The position numbers and the translations under genes were made by a program. The notes beneath the pieces were generated by a model. It was given only the letters and a program-made list of their open reading frames with translations, made no database searches and had not been told where the DNA came from. From assembly GCA_028583605.1 (NCBI GenBank), contig CM053337.1:15209639-15273638 (forward strand): a stretch of DNA of 64,000 nucleotides, in the 5' to 3' direction. The stretch comes from Dastarcus helophoroides (Eukaryota; Arthropoda; Insecta; Coleoptera; Bothrideridae). The first letter of the stretch is position 1; the number at the start of each line of letters is the position of its first letter. Of this stretch, positions 11,251 to 23,575 are shown piece by piece.

Positions 11251-12234
11251 TCGATTTGATGTACGATATATTTCAAATTGAAACTTAAAATAATGAGATA
11301 AAACTTCAAATTTCCATGTTCTCGAATTTTCTCTTGAATTTGCAACTTTAAAAGTAAATCATCACCAAAATTTTGAAAGTAGCATCGAAATTTCGAAATC
11401 AATAACATTCCTAATTACCTTATTAAATTTTTTGTGTTTTTTAATTTTATTTAACCCCCAAACCTAACCCCCATTTAGCCCAGTTTGGAAATATTTAAAT
11501 CTTTATTGTTTGTTGACAATATTCTAAACCTCATTAAAGCTGAGATTAAGAAATATAAATAAATTTTTTTAATTTGCAATTTCGACATTTTTTTGTAAAT
11601 TTTAAGTTTTTCGAATTAAAATTTTGGAAAGAAATGAACTGAACCTGAAAATTCTATGAAAAAAGCGGTGGAGAAAAAAATAAAAAAGAAGGAAGTAATT
11701 TCGTCAGTTGAAATGAAAAAGTTTCGAATTTAGAGCCAACATTTTTGGAATTAAAAATAAAAATTTTGAGTGTAAACTAGTCTATGGTGTAAACCATCAT
11801 ATGATGAAAGAATCCAGGGCACCAAAAAAGGTGGCTTAATTTTAAGCAACTTACCCTGAATCCATAAACTAAAAATCAGTATTTGAAAGAAAATCGTATC
11901 AACAAAATCGAGATTAAACTTGCAATTTCCATTTTTGTAGAAACTTGAACATTAAGATTAAAATATTTAAAAAAAAAATAACAAAAGGCATAATACTTTA
12001 CTATAAAGTCGAAATTTTAAAATGTTAGAAGCGTAGGTTGTAAAGTCAAAATTTCGATTAGAAAGCCACAAAATTTTTGAAAAGGATTTCGAAGCAAAAT
12101 CAAAATTTCGCAAAAATCTCGAATTTTCTAATCTATAAAATATTTTCCTCGAAATTTCTAGTTAAATGTCCAAATGGTGCAATAAAAGGTAAAAATTTCG
12201 AGTCATACACAGAGAAAATACAAAATTTCGATTA
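11251..12234. other. AT-rich stretch, nothing recognised
   Basis: Very AT-rich with scattered A-runs; contains CCCCCAAACCTAACCCCC at about 11455-11473 but no telomere-like tandem. No gene is supported. Confidence 0.4.
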
Positions 12235-12450
12235 CTTTTTTCGAAATTTCGTTATTCGATTTTTTTTTAGAAATTTCGTTATTCAATTTTTTTTAGAAAT
12301 TTCATTTTTCGATTTGTTTTCGAAATTTCGGTTAAAGATTTTTTTTCGAAATTTGGGTTTTCGATTTATTCCCGAAATTTCGTTTGTTCGTTGTTTTTAG
12401 AAATTTCTTTTTTCGATTCTTTTTCCAAATTTCGTTGTTCGATTTTCATT
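12235..12450. repeat. Short tandem repeat, ~27-bp unit
   Basis: About eight copies of a unit resembling GAAATTTCGTTATTCGATTT follow one another at intervals of roughly 25-29 bp. It belongs to the AAATTTCG vocabulary but forms its own local array. Confidence 0.6.
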
Positions 12451-12479
12451 GAAATTTATTTCAAAATTTGAATTATAAG

Positions 12480-12775
12480 TAGACGAACTATGACAGCGAA
12501 CTATGAGATGTTATGAGACTGCGCTATGCAACCCCCTAGACGTGTATAGTGGATCATAGGTAGCCGAACTATGTTCGCGAACTATAGATGCTTAGAAGGT
12601 TGCATACCTGCGTACTACAGTGTGTGTTGCATTCTATTTGCATATCAGAGACTACGCTAGTCTCTGCTGCATACGTCATACTACACTAGTTGGAGTTGCA
12701 TACGTTATACGACACTAGTTGGAGTTGTCCACAATTTCTCTATAAGCCAATAGGTGGCGGTACGTAGGAGTCACA
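12480..12775. repeat. Dispersed repeat family F, copy 1
   Basis: ACGTGTATAGTGGATCATAG (12540-12559) with its flanks matches the reverse complement of about 34725-34770. The block also holds two tandem ACTAGTTGGAGTTG units (about 12692-12730) and GTTGCATTC...TTGCATAT strings that recur at 34.78 and 34.96 kb. It looks like a decayed mobile element of unknown class. Confidence 0.55.
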
Positions 12776-13615
12776 CAAACGCCGTCCATTAATTTTATAC
12801 AACTTGCCGAAGCATTTGGATTGGATATACCAAACTAGTGAAATCTAATAAGATCGAAACCGGTCTGAATCTGGTAAATGTTCCAACTTCAAACCTACTT
12901 GTCTATGCGCTAGAATGTCTTGTGAAAGCTTGACGAAGATGTTGACATTTTTTATTTTGGTGCTACAGAACGAAATTGTTTCTTATTATAATTTTTACAC
13001 CACGTGCACTATCACTGAAGCACGAATTCAAAAAAAAATATGTCGCTTTTAGTATTGGCGTGTGCCTTCAATAGGAATACGGTTTTATCTGGAGGCAACG
13101 TGTGTAAACAAGTATCTTTTTGATAGGCTTGGGGTGCACTGGGAACCGCCACAGTTGTTGCTACAACCTACGAGAGCGTGAGAGTGTATAGAACCCTTGG
13201 ATATCCACTCTGGCACGTATTCCTATTAGTCCGTTAATCCTTCGGCAGGACTACGCAGGCGACGTCTCATTCTCAACTAGACCGAATTTAGAAGAAATTC
13301 CACTATTTCATTTGCAAATATTTGGATTCTATTTTAATTACTTTCACTCGTATTTGTATAATAAATATGATACTAGATATTTTAATTAGCCCCCTCGTTA
13401 ATCTTGTTTAATAAATATTTACGTCTTATCGGTTCAATAATCAAAGCTGGTAGACATTTTTTAATGATGGGAACCGTATATCGTCAAATTATCTAAATAA
13501 CCAACTTAGGGGTGATACGCCTCTTATGTTGGTTGCATGCTCCAGAATATTAGACTTACAGAGAAGTCTGAAACGCACAACGTATGCATCATTGCGCTAT
13601 GATTCATTGGACGGC
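12776..13615. other. Low-copy stretch, nothing recognised
   Basis: Moderate base composition around 13120-13290 is compatible with an exon or an old element, but I find no motif, splice-bounded frame or RNA structure I can support. Confidence 0.3.
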
Positions 13616-13778
13616 TTCAAATGGCCCAAAAATTAAAAATTATTTGTTTGGATAAACGTAACAAATACTAACTTAATCAGCTGGCAGAGCTTTAAAGAGT
13701 TCGTGCAGATTGCAGAATGGTGTTTTGTTCAAATTCGTTGATACGTTCAGCCTGACAACAGTCAGAGTAAGTTCCATC
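13616..13778 (+). mobile_element. Retroposon remnant, family C copy 1
   Basis: The strings CAAAAATTAAAA, GGATAAA-GTAACAAA, TTTAAAGAGTTCGTG, GATTGCAG and TTGTTCAAATTCG occur in the same order here and at about 36980-37110. Both copies end in a CAGACAACAG-type tail. No coding remains. Confidence 0.6.
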
Positions 13779-15325
13779 ATTTAATATTAGATTAGGAAGG
13801 GTATACGGATGTCGAAACTTTGGAAAATACTGATTTAAATGAGCCCAATAATTAATAAATTAATAAGAACATTACAGAAATTGTAACAAAAAGGGTGGTT
13901 ATTATTCATAGTATTTTATGATTTATAAATTTATTTCAACAGAAGTTCAAATGCACGTAAAATCTCCGAGAGATAATCACGTTGTCGTTTTTTTTTTTTA
14001 TAAATGAGCGCTTCAAATCTGGGATTCGCTGAAGACATGAGGGTTTTATATTGGTGCGGACAGTGCTTTTGTTGAAAGAACAAGCGGGCGCCGCCATATC
14101 GCGACGGGCGGGCGCCCTCACGTGACAATAATCAAACAGTGTGGTCTTTGATACCAAACCAACCGTCACCTGCTCCCCGAATGAGAATATCAACTTTTAA
14201 ATTAAGCCCCCACATTTGCAGCCAAATCGATATGCGTTCGTTGTATAATCAGAAATTAAGGCGAACGAACGTAAGAGTTGAAACGAGGAAAGGAAGAGGT
14301 TTCTCCAATGAAACACATTATCGTATAGAAGGTATTTCAGTCATTATATCATTGATTGTAATGAACTATTCAAAAGGCTTAGTAAACTATAAAATCGAAA
14401 AAAAAAGAGGCAAAACATAACTCCTCTTAACAGGGCGCTCCTGGTTCGTAACCAATTCTCTTAATTAACTAAATACAACTTCATAGGTCAACGTTATCGC
14501 GTTAGTAACATATACACTCGCCATGTGCAGATGAAATGACAGACGGGAGAAATCAAGAGTGAATCCACAACTCAATTTTGCCACGCTCTTGAAACTAATA
14601 TGAAAATAATTGCATCGGTTTTACATTTTCGGTCTAAATAACGACACAGCCACAATGTTCATTGCTCGAACAATCAGCTCATTTTTGCTCCGAAAAAGTA
14701 AGATTAAGAATTTCCAGCATAACTGTATCTGAATCACGTTTTCGAATCATATTCATTTTTCTTTATATTCTCTCAAAAATTGGTGACATTACGACTAAGG
14801 TTGATTCTTCATTAATTTCTTTTTATATGGAAAAACGGGTACGCTTGTAATTACCTATTTACCTTGCGGCCAAAAAAAAAATTAAAATTAAACACAAGAG
14901 AAATCTGCCAGTGGCGTAAGTTTTGAAGAAGCTGTTCCGCTTACGTATCCGTGTTCGTATTCACGTATCCAATGGGAAAATATTAAAATAGAAAAGCCAA
15001 TTCGAATTATGAATGCGAAAATATAGTTTTGATGTTTAAAGCGGGTTTCGCTTTTGCTTTTGACAGCACTAATTACAATTTCCAAACAAAATAACAATTT
15101 CAAAGCTTTATGAAAATGTATCGCTCGATTTTAATAAAGTTCGCCGGCCAAATCAGAATCAGATTTGACATGGGGGCAAAGTATTTTTTTTCCGCGCATT
15201 AAACCCTTCCACGATGTTGATTCGACGTCCCGAAGGTTTGCAAATGAAGCGTCGGACGGCGGGTTATTTAAAACTGATTGAATGTAATAAACTCTTCAAT
15301 TCTAAAATGTAATACAAACCCTTTA
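13779..15325. other. Low-copy AT-rich stretch, no supported gene
   Basis: Small ORFs on both strands (13931-14193 minus, 14139-14420 plus, 14662-14850 plus, 14888-15103 minus) are short, overlapping and without motifs. A modest GC-rich patch sits at about 14080-14130. I see nothing firm. Confidence 0.35.
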
Positions 15326-15540
15326 TAAGAATTCTAAGAAAATGTCAGTTTTCCAGATATTAGTTTGGATTTATCTGACAGTTTTGCGTGATAAAAGTAA
15401 GCCTATGTTTTGCATCGGGTTTCAAGGAAGCCCCATACCAATTTTCATCGAAATCGTTTTAGTTATTAAGCCGTGAAAAGGCAACAAACAGACGGACAAA
15501 CAAATACATTTTTGCATTTATATTTAGTTGGAACTAGGAT
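15326..15540 (+). mobile_element. Retroposon 3'-tail remnant, family A copy 1
   Basis: The block ends in the typical invertebrate non-LTR retrotransposon/SINE-like tail: ATTTTCATCGAAATCG, then AAACAGACGGACAAACA, then a T-rich TTTATAT end. It is the first of two tandem, diverged copies of ~210-220 bp. Confidence 0.6.
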
Positions 15541-15772
15541 TTACGCCATCTAGGTAAACATTCAGAAAATCCAAGAAAATATCAGCTTTCCAAATATAAC
15601 ATTAGGTGTGTGTAATCCCAAACAGTTTTTCGTGATAAAGAGGTGCATATGTTTTACCTCTGGTTTCAGGGAAGCTCTGTACCAACTTTCATCGAAATCG
15701 GTTCAGTAATCGAGCCATAAAAAGCCGACAAACAGACGGACAGATACATTTTCGCTTTTATATATCATTCTT
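15541..15772 (+). mobile_element. Retroposon 3'-tail remnant, family A copy 2
   Basis: Tandem neighbour of the previous element with the same order of motifs (AAGAAAATATCAGCTTTCCA, GTGATAAAG, TTTCAGGGAAGCTC, TTTCATCGAAATCGGTTCAG, AACAGACGGACAGA). It abuts the pyrimidine tract that begins about 15773. Confidence 0.65.
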
Positions 15773-18265
15773 TCTTCTTCCCTCTTCCTTTTTTCTTATT
15801 ACTTCTTCCCTCTGCCTTCATCTTTTATCCTTCATCTATCATCTTTTATCCTTCATCGTTTATCTTCCCTCTTCCTTCTTCCTTCTTCCTTCTTCCTTCT
15901 TGATTCTTCCTTCTTTCTTTCTTCTTCTTTCCTTCTTCCTTTTTTCTTCTTCCTTCTTTCTTCTTCTTCCTTCTTTCGTCTTCCTCTGCCTTCTTCCTTT
16001 TTCCTAATTCTTTTTTCCTTTATCTTTCATCCTCCATCATTTCTCTTTCTTCCTCCTTCTTCCTTCATCCTTATTTCTTTTTTTCTTCCCTCTTTTCTTT
16101 TGTCTTCCTCTTCCTTCTTCCTTTTTCCTTTTCTCTTCTCTTCTTCTTTCCTGCTCCTCATTCTCATCGTTCATTTATCATCTTTTTCCTACATCATTAT
16201 CTTTCTTCTTACTTTTTTCTTCTTCCTTCTTCTTTCCTCTCTTTCTTCTTCTTCTTCCTTTCCTTCTCTTTCTTCTTTCTTCTTCCTTTTGTCTTTCCTT
16301 TTTCTTTCTTCCTTTCTTTCTTTATTTTTCTTCTTCATCTTTCTTATCTATCATTTCTCTTTCTTCCTTTCTTCTTTTTTCTTCCTTCTTCTTCTTCTTT
16401 CTCTTTCTTTCTTCTTCTTTCTTTCTTTCTTTTCTTCTTTCTCTTCTCTTTTCTTCTTCCTTCTTTCCTTCTTTCTTCTTTCTTCTTATCTTTCATCTCA
16501 TCATTTTTTCTTTCTTCCTTTCTTCTTGTCTTCTTTCTTCATTCCTTTTCTTCCTTCTTTCTTCCTTTCTTCTCTTTCTTCCTATTTATTTTTCTTCCTT
16601 CTTCTTCTTTCTTCTCTTCTTCTTTCTTCTCTTCTCTCCTTCTTCCTTCTTCCTTCTTCCTTCTTCCTTCTTCCTTCTTCCTTCTTCTTCTTTCCTTCTT
16701 TCTTCTCCTTCTCCTTCTTCTTCTTCTTCTTCCTTTATCCTTCTTTCTTCTCTTCTTCCTTCTTCCTTCTTCCTTCTTTCTTCTTCCTTCTTCCTTCTTC
16801 CTTCTTCCTTCTTCCTTCCTTCCCTTCTTCCCTTCTTCCTTCTTCCTTCTTCCTTCTTCCTTCTTCCTTCTTCCTTCTTCCTTCTTCCTTCTTCCTTCTT
16901 CCTTCTTCCTTTCTCCTTCTTCCTTCTTCCTTCTTTCCTTCTTCCTTTTTCCTTTTTCCTTTTCCTTCTTTCCTTTCTTCCTTCTTCCTCTCCTCTTCCT
17001 TTTTTCTTTTTCCTTCTTTCTTCTTTCTTCTTTCTTCTTCCTCTTCCTTCTTCCTTTCTTTCCTTCTCCCTTCCTTCTTCTTCTTCCTTCTTCCTTTCTT
17101 CCTTCTTCCTTCTTCCTTCTTCCTTCTTTCTTTTGCCTTCTTCCTTCTTCTTTCTTCCCTCTTCCTTCTTCCTTCTTTTTTTCCTTCTTCCTTTCTCCTT
17201 CTTCCTTCTTCCTTCTTTCTTTCGCCTTCTTCCTTCTTCTTTCTTCCCTCTTCCTTCTTCGTTCTTCCTTCTCCCTTCTTTCTTCTTCCTTCTTTTTCTT
17301 TCTTCTTCATTTCTTCTTCCTTCTACCTTCTTTCTTCTTTATTCTTTCTTCTTTCTTTCATTTTCCTTCTTCCATCTTCCTTTCTTCTTCTTTCTTCAAC
17401 TTTTATCCTTCATCATTTATCTTCCTTGTCCCTTCTTCCTTCTTTCTTCTTCCTTCATCCTTCATCTTTTATCCTTTATTATTTTTCTTCCTTCTTCCTT
17501 TTTTCTTCTTCCTTCTTTCTTTTTCCTTTTTCCTTTATCTCTCTTCCTTCGTCCTTCATCTTTTATACTTCATCATTTATCTTCCTTCTTCCTTCTTTTT
17601 TCTTCCTTATTCTGTCTTCTTTTTTCCTTCTTCCTTCTTCCTTTTTCTCCTCTCCTCTCCCTTCTTTTTGCTTTGTCCTTCTTTCATCTTTTATCATTTA
17701 TCATTTATGCTCCTTTTTCCTTCATCTTTTAGTCTTCATCATTTATCCTCCTTTTTTCTTCAACTTTTTCCTCCATCATTTATCTTCCTTCTTCCTTCTT
17801 TCTTTTTCCTTCTTCTTTATTTCTTCTTCTTTCTTTCTCCTTCCTTCTTTCTTTCTCTTTCGCCCTTTATCTTTTATACTTTATCATTTTTCTTTCTTCT
17901 TCTTTCTTCTTTCTACTCCCTTCTTCCTCCTTCCTACTCCTTCATCCTTCGTCTTTTATACTTCATCATTTTTCTTCATTCCTCCTTCTTCCTTCTTCCT
18001 TCTTTCTTCTTCCTTCTTTCTTCTTCCTTCTTCGCTCTTCTTTCTTCCCTCTTTCTTCCTCCCCTTCTTCTTTCTTCCTTCTTCCTTCCTTCTTCTTCCT
18101 TCATGTTTCATCCTTCTCCTTCAACCTGTATTCTTCATCCTTTATCCTTCATCTTTTATCTTTCATCTTCCACCTTTCATCTGTCATCCGTCATCCTTCA
18201 TCTTTCATCCTTCAGCCTTCACCTTTCATCCTTTATTCTCCATATATCATTTTTTTCTTCCTTCT
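15773..18265 (+). repeat. Polypyrimidine tract II, heptamer (TTCTTCC)n
   Basis: About 2.5 kb of C/T built on the heptamer TTCTTCC, purest around 16620-16930. Towards the right end it shifts to CCTTCATCTTTTAT-like variants. The plus-strand frames stay open and give a 7-residue pseudo-protein repeat (SFFLLPS), which I read as an artefact. The right end carries the junction string TTTATTCTCCATATATCAT, shared with tracts III and V. Confidence 0.9.
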
Positions 18266-18420
18266 TCCTTCATCCTATATTTAAGGAAAAGTCAAAATAT
18301 AAAAAAAGGCAATTATTGGAAAAAGAACAATATTTTTGGTAAAAATCGCATTTCGGGAAAAAACGCAATTTCCACAAAAATGTTTAAAAAGTGAATCGAA
18401 GTTTCCATAAAAACGAATTT
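18266..18420 (+). repeat. Conserved junction of the tract/AT-satellite module, copy 1
   Basis: The sequence after the pyrimidine tract (AAAAGTCAAAATATAAA, then GGTAAAAATCGCATTTCG, then TTTTTAAAAAGTGAATCGAA-like) matches, inverted, the stretches at about 23440-23575 and 31575-31700. It joins the pyrimidine tract to the AT-rich satellite in all three cases. Confidence 0.7.
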
Positions 18421-19262
18421 CGGAAAAAAATAGAAATTTTAAGAAGAGAAGAAAAAAAATTCGAGAATTTGGAGAAAAATCGAGTTTTCAGAGTCAGAAT
18501 TTCTAGAGAGACGAATATTTTGGGTAAAAAGAATGGAAATTCCAAAGAAAATTTTGGGATTGTTATTCAATTTTGGAACACATTTTGAGAAAAATATGAA
18601 ATATTGACTGGAATTTCAAATTAGTTAAGTTTTTGGAAAAAACTCGAAATTCGGTCAAATTTTGGTGAAAAAGTAAACTTTTTGAAATAAAAGGAAATTT
18701 TGGTAACAAACCAAATAAATCAAGTAAAATTTCGAAAATTTTGAAAAAAAATTGATATTTCGAAGAAACAAAATTTGGGAAAAAATCAAGAAGACAAATT
18801 TAGAGAAAGAATTGGAATCTTAAAGTGGAATTTGGAGAAAAAGTCGAATTTTGGAAAAAGCACAACATTTTTGGACAAAGTCGAATTTCGAGAAAAAAAT
18901 ACGAACTTAAAAAAAACACCTATTTTGAAAACAAAATCGAAATTTTGGTAACAAATCAAACAAAACAAGTAAAATTTCGAAAATTTTGGAAAAAATCGAT
19001 ATTTCGAAGAAATGAAATTTAGGAAAAAATCGAGAAGACAAATTTAGAGAAATAATTGGAATCTGAAAGTGGAATTTGGAGAAAAAGTTGAATTTTGGAA
19101 AAAGTCGAATTTTGGACAAAGCACAAAATTTTTGGAAAAAGTCGAATTTTGAGAAAAAATACGAAGACACTTATTTTGGAAAGAAAATCGAAATGTTGGT
19201 AACAAATTAAACAAAAGAAGTAAAATGTCGAAAATTTTGGAAAAAATTCTAGTTTTTCGTTG
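18421..19262. repeat. AT-rich tandem satellite, ~248-bp unit
   Basis: GGTAACAAA, followed by TCAAACAAAA-like sequence and AAAATTTCGAAAATTTTG, recurs at about 18702, 18947 and 19198, giving units of 245 and 251 bp (about 2.5 copies). The unit is diverged from the 171-bp satellite at 21-23 kb but uses the same motifs. Confidence 0.7.
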
Positions 19263-20690
19263 CCTAATCTTTAACCTAACTATTTATAAAAGTTGCTTTA
19301 ACACTTCGTAGGGGAACAGTCGACGAATTCGAGGTTATTTGATGGCCCCTGCCATGAATAATTAATAAATGCAAAGCTGAAAAGAGAAGATATGTTGTAG
19401 TGGTGAACATATAGAGCTCGCAATTTATACGCGGCAAGCTCTCTGGAGAGTTAATTCAATTTTCAAAACAAAAATGTAATAATTAATCTGTCAAAATCAC
19501 GCACAAGAACATCATAATATGAAAATCGCAGCAGCATATGAAACAAACATCACAATGCCACGAACAATCGCCGGTGTACGTGTGTGTATATCGGAATATT
19601 TTTTATCCAAACCACTAGAGCTCACGCAGAGATTCTCTTGTGTAATCCGGTAATTATTTTAATGCACGAACGTTTCACTTTACGTCAAAATTATTTTTGA
19701 TGTAACCGAGTAAATTAGCGAAACGTTTCACTAACAGATCGTTGAAATCAGAGGTTGTTGAAATCAGACAGTTGAAATGAATACTTCTTTAGACGCGGTG
19801 CACGATTTTGGACAGCGCTACCATCGCGTTACCATCACGCGTTACCGACATGCTCTACTGTTAACATTAGAGTGAGAGTAAGGGTTCGAACTACATAGAC
19901 ACCGTTCCCCGTTTTACGTTCTTGTTTCTATTGACAGTCCTCAAGATTGGACAATTTTTTTTATTCCCCTAAGGCCAGCGTTTCGTAACATTTCAATTTT
20001 TTTTTTTCAGCGAATTAATCCCTTTTTTTTATCCAAATTTGAGCCTCAAAAGGAAACAAGAAGGTAGTTTATTGTGTAATGTTGAGGTTGTTTACGAAAT
20101 AGCTAAGAGTTAACATATATCGGTCAAACAAGCGACCGATAGGTTTTCTACTGCTTAGCGCTTTTCCATTTTGTGTAAATCTAGATGGATATGGAAGCTA
20201 TTAAACGGGAACGACCACACATGGCCTACGCAGATGGCTGCGTGCATGCGGCACTCGTAAAATATTGTGGTGTATGTTTGGCACCGATGCCAACAGCAAA
20301 ACATGCAATTTTACCATGAAATATACCAAAAACTGTCCCGTCCGAGTTCACTATTTACCGCGACGTGAAAAGGATCGATGGGGAATTTATATCGCTATCA
20401 ATTGCGATCGGGATTAAAACCTAATTTAAATTGTCAAATGCAAACAATTGACAACAATCGACATTTAGTTGTAGTGCATTAAAATGAATCGACCCAATCT
20501 AGTTTTAATACTGCCGCGCTTAATTCGTCTACATATTACACGGTTGACATATTTCAGTTGACGTTGACGTTGACGTTGACGTCAAAGTTTGACAAAACCT
20601 TTTGGGCATTTTAGTACCAAAACGTACGAAAGTATGTCTTAAATTTGATCAAATTCGCTTGGGTTCTCACCACATAATGTAGATCCTAAC
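19263..20690. other. Low-copy stretch between satellites
   Basis: Mostly unique-looking. It contains a family D remnant (about 19825-19885) and a short (GTTGAC)n run at about 20557-20580. No ORF with protein character was found. Confidence 0.4.
19825..19885 (+). repeat. Dispersed repeat family D, copy 2
   Basis: TACCATCGCGTTACCATCAC, GCGTTACCGACATG and CTGTTAACATTA align with the other family D copies; GGTTCGAACT follows, which resembles a B box. Confidence 0.45.
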
Positions 20691-20694
20691 CTCA

Positions 20695-20815
20695 AGTAAA
20701 CATAAATGCGAAAAAGTGTCTGTCTGTCCGTCTGTTTGTTGGCTTTTCATGACTCACTCACTGAACTGATTTCGATGAAAATTGGTACAGAGCTTCCCTG
20801 AAACCTGACTTTTTT
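20695..20815 (-). mobile_element. Retroposon 3'-tail remnant, family A copy 3 (inverted)
   Basis: The reverse complement reads TTTCAGGGAAGCTCTGTACC, TTTTCATCGAAATC and AACAGACGGACAGACAGACA, matching the tandem copies at 15.3-15.8 kb. Its inner end abuts the start of the AT satellite. Confidence 0.65.
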
Positions 20816-23439
20816 TTTCTAAAACCGCTTGTCTCCAAATGTTTTATCTCCAAAATTCTACTACATTTCGAGATTTCCACTCAAAAAATTGCTCGTAAAA
20901 TTTCAATTTTTTCTAAAAAAATCTTCCTTTTCTCAAAATTTTTTCCCAAAAATTTGTTTCTTCGAAGTTTCGATTTTTTTTCTAAACTCGCTCGTTTTCC
21001 AATAATTTAATTTCCAAAATTCGATTATATTTCGAAATTTCCACTCAAAAAATTGAGTATTTTCGTAAAATTACGATTGTTTCTAAAAAATCTTCTTTTT
21101 CTCAAATCTTTTCCCAAAATTTGTATTTTTCGACATCTCGACTTCTTTCCCCAAAGTTCGTTTATCGCAAAATGTTTTGTTACCAAATTGTCACTAAATT
21201 TCAAAATTTCCAATTCAGGAAATTTCTAACTTTCTTGAAATTTCGATTTTTCCTCAAAATTTTTCCATTTCTTAAAATTTTTTCCCAACATTTGTTTCTT
21301 CCAAACTTCGAGATTTTTTTGCAAAATTCGTTTATCGCGGAATGTTTTATTTCCAAAATTTTACTACGTAACAAATTTTCACTCTAAAATATTCGTTATT
21401 TTTTTGGAAATTTGGATTTCTTTTAAATCTTCTGTTTCTCAAAAATTGTTCCCAAAAATTGTTTTTTCGAAATTTCGATCTTTTTCCCAAAACTTGTTCA
21501 CATCGAACTGCTTTATTAACAAAATTCTACTAAATTTCAAAATTTCGAATCCAAAAAATTCGTTATTTTTGTGGAATTTCGATTTTTTCCTCGAAATTCT
21601 TCCATTTCTCAAAATTGTTTCCCAAAACTTGCTTCTTCGAAATTTCGATTTTTCCCCCCCAAAACTCATTAACATTGAACGGTTTTATTAACAAAATTCT
21701 ACTAAATTTCAAAATTTTGAATCCCATACATTCGTTATTTTTGTGAAATTTCGATTTTTTTTCTCAAAATTCCCCCATTTCTCAAAATTGTTTCCCAAAA
21801 TTTGTTTCTTCGAAATGTTGATTTTCCCCCCAAAACTCATTCACATCGAAATGTTTTATTAACAAAATTCTACTAAATTTCAAAATTTCGAATCCAAAAA
21901 TTTGTTATTTTTCTGAAATTTCGATTTTTTTCTTAAAATTCGTTGACTTCTCAAAAAATTTTTTCAAAATTTGTTTTCTCAAAATTCCGATTTTTTTTTC
22001 CAAAACTCGTTCACATCGAACTGTTTTATTAACAAAATTCTACTAAATTTCCAAATTTCGAATCCAAAAAATTCGTTATTTTCGTGAAATTTTGATTTTT
22101 TTCCTCAAAATTCTCCCATTTCTTAAAATTGTTTCCCAAAACTTGTTTCTTCGAAATTTCGATTTTTCCCCCAAAAACTCATTAACATCGAACGGTTTTA
22201 TTAATAAAATTTTACTAAATTTCAAAATTTCGAATCCCATACATTCGTTATTTTTGTGAAATTTCGATTTTTTTTCTCAAAATTCTCCCATTTCGCAAAA
22301 TTGTTTCCCAAAATTTGTTTCTTCGAAATCTTGATTTTCCCCCCAAAATTCATTCACATCGAAATATTTTATTAACAAAATTCTACTAAATTTCAAAATT
22401 TCGAATCCAAAAAAGTCGTTATTTTTGTAGAATTTCGATTTTTTTCTTAAAATTCGTCTATTTCTCAAAGAATTTTTCCAAAATTTGTTTCTTCAAAATT
22501 TCGATTTCTCCCCCAAAACTCATTCACATCGAAATGTTTTATTAACAAAATTCTACTAAATTTTAAAATTTCGAATCCAAAAAATTCGTTATTTTCTTGA
22601 AATTTCGAATTTTTTCCTCAAAATTCTTCCATTTCTCAAAATTGTTTCCCAAAATCTGTTTCTTCGAAATGTCGATTTTTTTTCTCAAAACTCGTTCACA
22701 TCGAACTGATTTATTGCCAAAATTCTACACGATTTCGAAATTGCAAATCCAAAAATTTCGTCATTATCTAGAAATTTTGAGTTTTTTTCTTAAAATTCTT
22801 CCATTTTTGAACATTTTTTCTCAAAATCTTTTTCTTCGAAATTTCACTTTTATCCCAAAACTCGTTTACCATAATAATTCTACTACATTTTAAAATTTCC
22901 AGTTCAAAAACTTCAACGTTTTCTAGAAATTTTAATTTTTTTCTTCATATTCTTCTATTTCTTGAAATTTTTTCCTAAAATTTGTTTTTCCAAATCTTTT
23001 CCTAACTCAAAATGTTTTGCTATCAAAATTCTGCTACATTTCAAAATTTCCACATCAAAAACTCGTTATTTTCTTCAAATTTCGATTTGTTCCTCAAAAT
23101 TCTTCTATTTCTCCACATGTTTTCCCGTTTCTTTGAAATTCCAATTTTTTACCAAAATTTCCTTAGAATTCCCCATTTCCTTAAATTGTTTTTCAAAAGT
23201 GTATTATTTTTTAATTTAACTTTTGCCAAGTTTGTCGAAATATTGCCTTTTTAGCAATTCGTCTTTCTAGAAATGCTAAAATTCGTCGTTCAAAATTTCG
23301 CCTTTTTGTCAGAAATTCGTCTGTCTAGAAATTCTGATTCTGAAAACTCGATTTCTCTCAAAATTCGTTATTTTCTCGAAATTATTTTTCTTCGTTTTTT
23401 AGAATATCGACTTTTTCTCAAAATTCGTTTTTTCTAGAA
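20816..23439. repeat. 171-bp tandem satellite
   Basis: A marker (TTTATTAACAAAATTCTAC) recurs at about 21515, 21687, 21858, 22028, 22200, 22371, 22541 and 22713, giving spacings of 172, 171, 170, 172, 171, 170 and 172 bp. More diverged units extend on both sides. The unit contains CATCGAAATGTTTTATTAAC and AATTTCGAATCCAAAAAATT. Short ORFs inside (such as 21404-21691 plus) follow the repeat and are not genes. Confidence 0.88.
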
Positions 23440-23575
23440 ATTTCGATTCACTTTTTAAAAATTTTTTTCGAAATTACGTTTTTACGAAAAGCGACTTTTA
23501 CCAAATATTTTGTTCTGTTTCCAATATTTGCATTTTTCTTTATATTTTGACTTTTCTTTACATATTGGATGAATG
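23440..23575 (-). repeat. Conserved junction of the tract/AT-satellite module, copy 2
   Basis: Inverted relative to copy 1. It contains AAATTACGTTTTTACGAAAA, GCGACTTTTACCAAATATTT and TTTATATTTTGACTTTTC, and links the 171-bp satellite to purine tract III. Confidence 0.75.

Noticed and set aside
11455..11473. Telomere-like CCTAACCCCC string
   Set aside because: It occurs once and is not tandem; insect telomeric repeats (TTAGG)n are absent.
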